DNA of 64,000 nt. It comes from Pirellula staleyi DSM 6068 (GTDB lineage: Bacteria > Planctomycetota > Planctomycetia > Pirellulales > Pirellulaceae). The notes beneath the pieces are model-generated. The model ran no database searches. It was not told where the DNA came from and worked only from the letters and a program-made list of their open reading frames with translations. Of the stretch, positions 45,678 through 53,530 are shown one piece after another (within the stretch, counting starts at the first letter, position 1; every line of letters starts with the position of its first letter). Both the position numbers and the translations under genes were made by a program. Where the stretch lies: the NCBI GenBank assembly GCA_945875845.1, contig CAMCMB010000017.1, positions 1 to 64,000 on the forward strand. Reading direction: 5' to 3'.

Positions 45678-48600
45678 ATGAACGCACCATTTGGTTTCCC
45701 CGAAAAGCAGGGGCTGTACGACCCTTCGTTAGAAAAAGATTCTTGTGGCGTAGGCTTCGTGGCGCACATCAAGGGCAAGCCGAGCCATCAAATCGTGATG
45801 GACGCGTACACCATTCTCAAAAATATGGACCATCGTGGTGCGTGCGGTTGCGAAACAAACACGGGTGACGGAGCCGGTATCTTGGTCGGTATGCCGGACA
45901 AATTCTTGCGACGAGTTGCCTTGAGCGAGCTTGGAATCAATTTGCCAAAACCTGGTATGTATTCGGTAGGGAATATTTTTTTGCCAAAGGACTCGGTGGA
46001 AAGAGATCATTGCAAACAAGTTTTGAATCGACTCATTGCGGCTGAGGGTCAGAAACTCTTGGGCTGGCGTGCAGTGCCCCAAGAGCCGGTGGCTGCCGAT
46101 ATTGGACCAACCTCTCTCAAAGCAGAACCGGTGATCGAGCAAGTCTTCATTGCCGCGAAAGAAGGGCTGTCGCAACAGGAATTCGAACGGCAACTCTACC
46201 TCATCCGCAAGCAGGCAAGTCATACGCTGCGGACCGACAAAAATCTGAAGCAAGCTATCCTTTTCTATGTTTGTTCTTTGTCAACGAAGACGCTTATTTA
46301 CAAAGGGATGCTAACTCCTGAGCAAGTTGTTCCCTATTATCCCGATTTGAGCGATCCGGAATTCGAAACGCACTTGGCGATGGTCCATTCGAGGTTCTCA
46401 ACCAACACCTTTCCGAGTTGGGACCGGGCACAGCCGCTTCGATTCATGAGCCACAATGGCGAAATCAATACCTTGCGTGGGAACGTCAATTGGATGCGGG
46501 CGCGTCAAGGAATGGCAAAAAGCGAATTGTTTGGCGATGACCTCAAGAAATTGTTCCCGGTCGTCGAGCCGCTTTGCAGTGACTCTGGAACGTTTGACAA
46601 TGTTCTTGAGTTCTTGCTCCTCAACGGACGAACACTTCAAGAAGCCGTCATGATGATGGTGCCAGAGGCTTGGCAAAAGCATGAAACAATGTCGCCTGGC
46701 AAACGTGCTTTTTACGAATTCTTTAGCTGCATGATGGAACCCTGGGACGGCCCAGCTTCGATCGTTTTCACCGACGGTCACTACATTGGCGCCACGTTGG
46801 ATCGAAATGGTTTGAGACCCAGCCGATACTATCTGACCACGGACGACCGTGTCATTATGGCCAGTGAAGTAGGCGTTTTGCCAGTCGATCCGGCTATCGT
46901 GAAATCCAAGGGGCGCTTGCAACCCGGCCGCATGTTTTTGATCGACTTCGAAGCCGGACGACTTATTCCGGATGAAGAATTGAAAGAGACGTTCGCAGCC
47001 ATTCGACCTTATCAGGACTGGCTCAAAGCAGAGCGCATTACGCTCGACGAACTATCGACAGAAAAAGAATCGCACGGGTTCTACCCAGACACGCTCCTGG
47101 CTCGGATGCAAGCGTTTGGCTACACCTTGGAAACCATGCAGTTCATGCTGTTGCCGATGATCACCACTCAAGTGGATCCGATCGGTTCGATGGGAAATGA
47201 CTCGGCGCTGGCTTGCCTAAGCGACCAGCCACGCTTGGTGTACGACTACTTCAAGCAGTTGTTCGCACAAGTTACCAACCCAGCCATCGATTCGATTCGC
47301 GAAGACGTCATTATGTCGTTGGAATGCTACGTTGGTCCCGAACAGAATCTGCTCGAGGCGACGCCGGCGCACTGCCACCGACTGTTGATTCCTCATCCTA
47401 TTTTGACCAACGAAGAGCTCGCGGCCATTCAGCATATGACCAACCGCGGCTGGAAGACGAAAACCATCGATATCACCTTCGATCGCTCGCTAGGAAAAGC
47501 TGGCATCGAGCAAATGCTTGAACTCATCTGCAAAGAAGCCGAACAGGCGATCGACGACAAGTACACGATGATCGTTTTGAGCGACCGCCAGATCGGCCAA
47601 GATCGTGTGGCGATCAGCAGCCTGCTCGCATGCGGAGCCGTCCATCATCACTTGATCCGTGCCGCCAAAAGAACCCAGATCGGAATCGTGCTGGAAACCG
47701 GTGAAGCTCGGGAAGTGCATCATCATTGCTTGCTCGTCGGTTACGGCGCCGACGCAATCAATCCCTATCTTGCGTTTGAATCGTTGTGGCAAGCGAGCCG
47801 CGATGGATTGCTCGAAGGCATGGATGACAGCAAGATCGTGGCCGGCTACCGCAAGGCAGTTGCCAAGGGGATGCTCAAGGTCATGGCCAAAATGGGTATC
47901 AGTACCTTGGCGAGTTATAAGGGCGCTCAAATCTTCGAAGCCCTCGGACTTCAAGACGAAGTTATCGCACGTTGCTTCACTGGTACCAACAGCCGTATTC
48001 AAGGCTGCAGTTTCGATATTTTGGCGGAAGAGACCTTTCGTCGTCACTCGCTCGGTTACCCAATCGACAAAGCCGACGCTTCGACGATGCTCGCAAACGT
48101 CGGAGAGTTTCATTGGCGCGCTGAGGGTGAAAGGCACGGATGGGACCCAGCCGCTATCGCAGATATTCAAATCGCTGCGCGAGCTGGAGACAAAAATGCC
48201 TATCGTCGTTTTGCGGATCACATTAACAATGATGCAAAGATGCGCTATGCGTTGAGAGGCTTGCTTGATTTGAATGAGGGAGTAGCCGGTCCTGCATTAA
48301 GTATTGATGAAGTCGAGCCAGCCTCGAATATCGTCAAGCGATTTTGCACAGGTGCGATGAGCCTTGGTTCCATCAGCGCCGAAGCCCACGAAACCGTCGC
48401 TATCGCAATGAATCGCCTAGGAGGCAAAAGCAATACGGGCGAAGGGGGCGAGGACCCTGTTCGATTCAATCGGTTGCCCAACGGAGACAGCAAGCGGTCG
48501 GCAATCAAGCAGGTCGCATCGGGTCGCTTTGGCGTTACGATTGAGTACTTGGCTAATGCAGACGAAATTCAAATCAAGATATCGCAAGGCGCGAAACCGG

Positions 48601-50240
48601 GCGAAGGTGGCGAGTTGCCAGGCAAGAAGGTTGACAAGTACATCGCGAGAATTCGCTACAGTACCCCAGGTGTCGGGCTCATCAGTCCGCCGCCTCACCA
48701 CGACATCTACTCGATCGAAGATCTTGCCCAGTTGATTCACGATTTGAAGAATAGCAATCCGAGCGCTCGAGTCAGCGTCAAACTCGTGAGCGAAGTCGGC
48801 GTGGGTGTCGTTGCATCCGGGGTTGCAAAGGCCCACGCAGATCACATTCTCATCAGTGGCGACACGGGTGGCACAGGAGCTTCGCCTTTGACGAGCATCA
48901 AGCATGCTGGACTTCCATGGGAGTTGGGCATCGCGGAGGCTCACCAAACGCTCGTTTTGAACAACTTGCGATCACGCGTCACGCTACAAACCGACGGTGG
49001 ACTCAAAACCGGACGCGATGTTGTGATGGCCGCATTGCTGGGGGCTGAGGAGTTCGGCTTCGCAACAGCTCCCTTGATCACTTTGGGCTGCATCATGATG
49101 CGGAAATGCCACCTGAACACTTGCCCCGTTGGCATCGCCACTCAAGATCCGGAACTCAGGGCCAAGTTTGCAGGCAAACCAGAACACGTGGTCAACTATT
49201 TGTTCATGGTGGCAGAGGACGCCCGTGAAATCATGGCCAAGTTGGGCTTCAAATGCATCGACGATATGATTGGTCGAACCGATTGTTTGACCGCAGATCA
49301 CGCCATCTCGCACTGGAAAGCTGACGGTCTTGACCTGACACCCATCCTGCGTCCCGCCAAGAAGTCGAGCCCGGGCGTTCAAGTCCGATGCACCGAAAAA
49401 CAAGATCACGAGCTTGAAAAGTCACTCGACATGACGGAACTCGTACCGCGATGCATGTCGACACTTGAAACTCAAAAACCGATCCGTCTCGATCTGAAAA
49501 TCATCAACATCAACCGAACGGTTGGCACGATTCTCAGTCACGAAGTAGCAAAACGATACGGACAAAGCGGCTTGCCAATCGACACCATTCATATCCGTTT
49601 CACGGGCGCTGCTGGTCAGAGCTTTGGAGCCTTTCTAGCACATGGTATCACGCTTGAGCTCGAAGGAGACTCCAATGACTACGTAGGCAAGGGACTCTCA
49701 GGAGGAAGAATCATTGTTTATCCGGATCGGAACTCCAAGTTCTGTCCAGAAGACAATATTATCGTCGGAAACGTGTGCTTGTACGGTGCCACTATGGGAG
49801 AAGCGTTCTTTCGTGGACGAGCGGCAGAACGATTCGCGGTTCGCAATTCAGGCTGCTCGGCAGTCGTCGAGGGCGTTGGCGACCATGGCTGCGAATACAT
49901 GACCGGTGGACGGGTCGTGATTTTGGGCGAAACAGGTCGAAATTTTGCCGCAGGCATGAGCGGTGGAGTTGCCTATGTGTTGGCAGACGTGGATGCATTC
50001 CGAATCCAATGCAACCTTGGTACCGTAGAATTAGAAACGGTTCACGAGGACGAAGACATTGCAGAACTGCATGGACTCATTTCAAAACATGCGGAAGTAA
50101 CGAATTCAACCGTGGCCCAATCTCTGCTTGACGATTGGCCAAACAGCGTTAGCCGCTTTGTCAAAGTCATGCCATCGGACTACAAGCGAGTCTTACTCGA
50201 GACAAAGCGGGACGAAAAGTTACAGTTGGCTTTGGGGTAA
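45678..50240 (+). CDS. gltB: Glutamate synthase large subunit (GOGAT alpha)
   Basis: 1520 residues, full length. A short propeptide precedes the N-terminal nucleophile cysteine (Cys23 in EKDSCGVGFVAHIKG) of the class II glutamine amidotransferase domain. The central domain, the FMN-binding synthase domain and the C-terminal GXGXG helix domain follow. The 3Fe-4S ligands are visible in CIMMRKCHLNTCPVGIATQ near residue 1140, and LISGDTGGTGASPLTS is the synthase loop. With GltD it makes two glutamates from glutamine and 2-oxoglutarate. ATG 45678; gltD follows after 65 bp. Confidence 0.96.
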   Translation: MNAPFGFPEKQGLYDPSLEKDSCGVGFVAHIKGKPSHQIVMDAYTILKNMDHRGACGCETNTGDGAGILVGMPDKFLRRVALSELGINLPKPGMYSVGNIFLPKDSVERDHCKQVLNRLIAAEGQKLLGWRAVPQEPVAADIGPTSLKAEPVIEQVFIAAKEGLSQQEFERQLYLIRKQASHTLRTDKNLKQAILFYVCSLSTKTLIYKGMLTPEQVVPYYPDLSDPEFETHLAMVHSRFSTNTFPSWDRAQPLRFMSHNGEINTLRGNVNWMRARQGMAKSELFGDDLKKLFPVVEPLCSDSGTFDNVLEFLLLNGRTLQEAVMMMVPEAWQKHETMSPGKRAFYEFFSCMMEPWDGPASIVFTDGHYIGATLDRNGLRPSRYYLTTDDRVIMASEVGVLPVDPAIVKSKGRLQPGRMFLIDFEAGRLIPDEELKETFAAIRPYQDWLKAERITLDELSTEKESHGFYPDTLLARMQAFGYTLETMQFMLLPMITTQVDPIGSMGNDSALACLSDQPRLVYDYFKQLFAQVTNPAIDSIREDVIMSLECYVGPEQNLLEATPAHCHRLLIPHPILTNEELAAIQHMTNRGWKTKTIDITFDRSLGKAGIEQMLELICKEAEQAIDDKYTMIVLSDRQIGQDRVAISSLLACGAVHHHLIRAAKRTQIGIVLETGEAREVHHHCLLVGYGADAINPYLAFESLWQASRDGLLEGMDDSKIVAGYRKAVAKGMLKVMAKMGISTLASYKGAQIFEALGLQDEVIARCFTGTNSRIQGCSFDILAEETFRRHSLGYPIDKADASTMLANVGEFHWRAEGERHGWDPAAIADIQIAARAGDKNAYRRFADHINNDAKMRYALRGLLDLNEGVAGPALSIDEVEPASNIVKRFCTGAMSLGSISAEAHETVAIAMNRLGGKSNTGEGGEDPVRFNRLPNGDSKRSAIKQVASGRFGVTIEYLANADEIQIKISQGAKPGEGGELPGKKVDKYIARIRYSTPGVGLISPPPHHDIYSIEDLAQLIHDLKNSNPSARVSVKLVSEVGVGVVASGVAKAHADHILISGDTGGTGASPLTSIKHAGLPWELGIAEAHQTLVLNNLRSRVTLQTDGGLKTGRDVVMAALLGAEEFGFATAPLITLGCIMMRKCHLNTCPVGIATQDPELRAKFAGKPEHVVNYLFMVAEDAREIMAKLGFKCIDDMIGRTDCLTADHAISHWKADGLDLTPILRPAKKSSPGVQVRCTEKQDHELEKSLDMTELVPRCMSTLETQKPIRLDLKIININRTVGTILSHEVAKRYGQSGLPIDTIHIRFTGAAGQSFGAFLAHGITLELEGDSNDYVGKGLSGGRIIVYPDRNSKFCPEDNIIVGNVCLYGATMGEAFFRGRAAERFAVRNSGCSAVVEGVGDHGCEYMTGGRVVILGETGRNFAAGMSGGVAYVLADVDAFRIQCNLGTVELETVHEDEDIAELHGLISKHAEVTNSTVAQSLLDDWPNSVSRFVKVMPSDYKRVLLETKRDEKLQLALG

Positions 50241-50305
50241 TCCATCGCCCGCCTCGCTCATCACACTCACAATCAGCCTAACACCTCACAAACGCAAGTA
50301 AGACA

Positions 50306-51817
50306 ATGGGAAAGCCAACAGGATTTAAAGAGTTCGATCGAAAGAAGGTCGAATGGCGATTGCCTATCGTTCGCCTCAACGACTACCAAGAGATTTACAC
50401 GAGTCCCAAGGAAGAACAGTTGAAGGAACAGGGAGCTCGCTGCATGGACTGCGGAGTTCCGTTTTGCCAATCGGCCACAGGTTGCCCGATCGACAACTTG
50501 ATTCCAGAGTGGAACGATCTTGTTTATCACGGGCGATGGCGGGAAGCAGTCGATCGACTTCACAAGACAAACAACTTCCCAGAGTTTACTGGCCGAGTTT
50601 GCCCTGCACCTTGCGAGGGTGCTTGCGTTTTGGGCATCACCAACCCACCGGTCACCATCAAAAACATTGAATCGGCCATCATTGACCGAGCGTTCGAGGA
50701 GGGATGGGTTACGCCCCATCCACCCCAAACGCGAACGGGTAAAAGCGTAGCCATCATCGGAGGCGGTCCTGCGGGGTTAGCTGCTGCCGATCAGCTCAAC
50801 AAGGTCGGGCACTCGGTCACCGTTTATGAACGAGCCGACCGTATAGGCGGACTGCTCACCTACGGTATTCCGAACATGAAACTGGACAAGGGGGACGTTC
50901 AACGCCGATTGGACTTGATGGCTGCCGAAGGGGTCAAGTTCGTGACCGGCGCGGATGTTGGTCGAAATGTCGATCCAAAGCAGTTGATGGCTGAGAACCA
51001 TGCAGTCCTTCTGTCCACCGGTGCAACTAAGCCCCGAGACTTGCCGATTCCGGGACGACAACTCAAGGGCGTCCATTTTGCGATGGAGTTTTTGAGCGCA
51101 AACACAGCTAGCTTGCTGAATAGCCAACACGCGGACGGAAAGTTCATATCGGCGAAGGGGAAACGGGTAGTTGTCATCGGAGGCGGCGATACCGGCTGCG
51201 ACTGTATCGGTACTAGCATGCGGCATGGCTGCACCGAACTGGTGAATTTCGAATTGTTGGACAAGCCGCCTCATGAGCGTGCGGCAGACAATCCTTGGCC
51301 TCAATGGCCTCGCGTTTTCCGAGTGGATTATGGGCACGAAGAAGCAGAACAAAAATTTGGTCATGACCCTCGGGAGTACTGTATCCTCAGCAAAGAATTC
51401 ATCGATGACGGAAATGGAAACGTAACGGGGATCAAGACCGTACGCGTGCAATGGGTCAAGAAAGATGGCCGAATGGTAATGGAGGAAATCGCCGGAAGCG
51501 AGCAGGTCATCGGTGCGGATCTCGTGCTCCTCGCAATGGGTTTCCTCGGTCCGGAGCATTACGTTTCCGAGATCCTCGGAATCGAAACCGATCCGCGCAG
51601 CAATTACAAAGCCGAGCATGGCAAGTTCCAAACGAGCGTTCCAGGAGTCTTTGCTGCCGGAGATTGCCGTCGAGGTCAGTCGCTGGTCGTCTGGGCCATC
51701 AATGAAGGCAGAGGGGCCGCACGTACGATCGACATCTACCTTCGCGGGCACAGCACTCTGCCAGCACCGGGCGTCACCATGGGTTCTGCGCTGCTGACCT
51801 CCGGTAGTTGGACTTAA
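50306..51817 (+). CDS. gltD: Glutamate synthase small subunit (GOGAT beta)
   Basis: 503 residues. The N-terminal cysteine clusters ([37 protein letters not shown]) bind iron-sulfur clusters. The FAD site ([15 protein letters not shown]) and NAD(P)H site ([18 protein letters not shown]) follow, and [20 protein letters not shown] closes the second FAD contact. It feeds electrons from NAD(P)H to GltB and forms an operon with it. A hairpin at 51871 probably ends the transcript. Confidence 0.96.
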   Translation: MGKPTGFKEFDRKKVEWRLPIVRLNDYQEIYTSPKEEQLKEQGARCMDCGVPFCQSATGCPIDNLIPEWNDLVYHGRWREAVDRLHKTNNFPEFTGRVCPAPCEGACVLGITNPPVTIKNIESAIIDRAFEEGWVTPHPPQTRTGKSVAIIGGGPAGLAAADQLNKVGHSVTVYERADRIGGLLTYGIPNMKLDKGDVQRRLDLMAAEGVKFVTGADVGRNVDPKQLMAENHAVLLSTGATKPRDLPIPGRQLKGVHFAMEFLSANTASLLNSQHADGKFISAKGKRVVVIGGGDTGCDCIGTSMRHGCTELVNFELLDKPPHERAADNPWPQWPRVFRVDYGHEEAEQKFGHDPREYCILSKEFIDDGNGNVTGIKTVRVQWVKKDGRMVMEEIAGSEQVIGADLVLLAMGFLGPEHYVSEILGIETDPRSNYKAEHGKFQTSVPGVFAAGDCRRGQSLVVWAINEGRGAARTIDIYLRGHSTLPAPGVTMGSALLTSGSWT

Positions 51818-51870
51818 CGACTGGCTCGCATGAATAACGCCGGCTCCATCGCCCCGCGACACTTCAGATA

Positions 51871-51889
51871 AACGATTGGGACAATCGTT
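51871..51889 (+). terminator. Terminator-like hairpin after gltD, site of intron insertion
   Basis: AACGATTG-GGA-CAATCGTT forms a perfect 8-bp stem with a 3-base loop, about 54 bp after the gltD stop. The expected T-tract is only TTCTA before the group II intron sequence starts at 51893. Intron insertion has probably removed or displaced the rest. Confidence 0.6.
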
Positions 51890-51892
51890 CTA

Positions 51893-52337
51893 GTGCGCCT
51901 TTGAAGGCGTTTTATCGGTAGGTTGAAAGTCCTGACCAGGGCAACGTTACCACCCTGAATCCAACATGCTAACTGCGTTTCAGCGATGAAAGGTGGAGAG
52001 CAACCTGTGGAGACTAACCAGTCCGTAGCGAAAGCGAACTCGATTCGGCTGGATGAATTACTTCGCCATTCCCGGCAACATGCGGCGGATACGCGAGTTT
52101 ATCGATGAAGCCTCCAAACTGTGATACCGTCAAGTGCAACGTCGTAGCCAGCGTTCCCGCTGGACTTGGCCACGTATGCGGCGGCTCATTCGAACCTATC
52201 TTCCCCGTCCGAAGATAGTCCACCCTTCTCCGGAACTCCGTTTTCTTGATCGACTTGCGGCAAGAGCCGTATGAGGTAACTCTTCACGTACGGATCTGTG
52301 CGGGGGATGGCCAGCAATGGCCATTCCTACCGCTATC
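51893..52337 (+). mobile_element. Decayed group II intron, internally deleted (probably class C)
   Basis: It begins GTGCGCC, the 5' consensus of bacterial group II introns. A domain V-like hairpin lies at about 52264-52297 (GAGCCGTATGAGG...CTTCACGTACGG), and a domain VI-like hairpin ATGGCC...GGCCAT with a 3' end near CCTACCGCTAT at 52337. Only about 445 bp remain, against roughly 1.9 kb for an intact copy; most of the maturase is missing. The position just after a terminator hairpin is the known target preference of class C introns. Confidence 0.8.
52047..52274 (+). pseudogene. C-terminal remnant of the intron-encoded maturase
   Basis: In frame it reads GWMNYFAIPGNMRRIREFI, then, after KL, an in-frame TGA in place of the expected Trp, followed by YRQVQRRSQRSRWTWPRM and LPRPKIVHPSPELRF. 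This is the conserved maturase (X) tail of group II intron proteins. The reverse transcriptase part is entirely absent, so the fragment is non-functional. Confidence 0.85.
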
Positions 52338-52529
52338 ATGTTTTCGCACACAGAGAGTCGCACACAGCACACTTTGACCTCGAGTTGTACGCCGATGGCG
52401 GTAACGTCATGGGTGTAGCCACAACAGAGGGTTACGCAGGCAAGCTATTGAGCTCCGTTCCTCACCCATACCGAGTGCCGACACTATCTGTGTTGCGGGA
52501 AGTGTTTCAGTTGGTGTACGGGGGGAATC

Positions 52530-53530
52530 TGGCTTTTTTCATATCTGGTCGAAAAGGCTCGAGGATCAATTTGGTTTGGCTTTTGCATTTCGCCCCGAAT
52601 GGGGCAGCCACAGCTTAGCCCAGGGCAGAGCGAAGCGCCGCCCTGGGCTAGGTTGTGTAAGCCCGTTGGGCTATTAAGACATTAGCCCTGCGGGCTACCG
52701 AATACATGGCCCTGCGGGCGCGAGGATCAATTTGGTTTGGCTTTTGCATTTCGCCCCGAATGGGGCAGCCACAGCTTAGCCCAGGGCAGAGCGACGCGCC
52801 GCCCTGGGTAAACGCCGCCTACGTGTCGTCGCCCTGAAGGGGCAAAACGAACCGATGGTGCATTTGGGATGGATCGGTCCGTTTAGCCCCTTCAGGGCAA
52901 TTCGCACCTTTTTTCATGATGACCCAGGGCGGCGCTGCGCTCTGCCCTGGGCTAGGCTGTGTAAGCCCGTTGGGCTATCCAACCCATTCGCCCCACCGGG
53001 CTGCCGAACACCTAGCCCACCGGGCTGCCGAACACCTAGCCTACCGGGCTGCCGAACACCTAACCCGGCGGCTTGGCGAATCATTTGGTTTGGCTTTTGC
53101 ATTTCGCCCCGAATGGGGCAGCCACAGCTTAGCCCAGGGCAGAGCGAAGCGCCGCCCTGGGTAAACGCCGCCTAGTGTCGTCGCCCTGAAGGGGCAAAAC
53201 GAACCGATGGTGCGTTGGGTTGGATCGGTCCGTTTGGCCCCTTCAGGGCAAATCGCATCTTTTTTTCATGATGACCCAGGGCGGCGCTGCGCTCTGCCCT
53301 GGGCTAGGTTGTGTAAGCCCGTTGGGCTATCCAACCCATTCGCCCTGCGGGCTACCGAACAACGAACCCACCGCGCTGCCGAACAGCTAGCCCACCGGGC
53401 TGCCGAACAGCTAGCCCGGGCGCGGGCTAGGGGTACCATCGGGTTTGGGTATTGCATTTCGCCCCGAATGGGGCAGCCACAGCTTAGCCCAGGGCAGAGC
53501 GAAGCGCCGCCCTGGGTAAACTTCGGTTCT
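52530..53530. repeat. Repeat field of dispersed palindromic blocks
   Basis: About 1 kb between the intron remnant and the dehydrogenase gene, made of recurring blocks: ATTTCGCCCCGAATGGGGCA with GCCACAGCTTAGCCCAGGGC (at about 52588, 52748, 53099 and 53455), CGCCCTGAAGGGGCAAAACG, and ACCCAGGGCGGCGCTGCGCT (52921, 53275). Each contains a short palindrome such as CCCAGGGC/GCCCTGGG. The same blocks occur at 8414-8620. Open frames here are proline/arginine-rich by-products of the repeats, and I see no real gene. Confidence 0.8.
52990..53066. repeat. 24-bp tandem repeat
   Basis: The unit ACCGGGCTGCCGAACACCTA (plus GCCC or GCCT) repeats at a 24-bp step at 52995, 53019 and 53043. A diverged version (GCTGCCGAACAGCTAGCCC) lies at about 53345-53420. 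Each unit contains the inverted phrase GGGCT/AGCCC. Confidence 0.75.

Noticed and set aside
52298-52618. A 106-residue frame with HVFAHRESHTAHFDLELYAD.
   Set aside because: It begins in the intron's 3' domain and ends in the repeat field. No family is recognised, and both ends are clearly non-coding sequence, so I do not call a gene.
52921-53457. Short direct repeats examined as a CRISPR array.
   Set aside because: Units are contiguous 24-bp tandem copies or palindromic blocks with irregular spacing. There are no unique uniform spacers and no cas genes.
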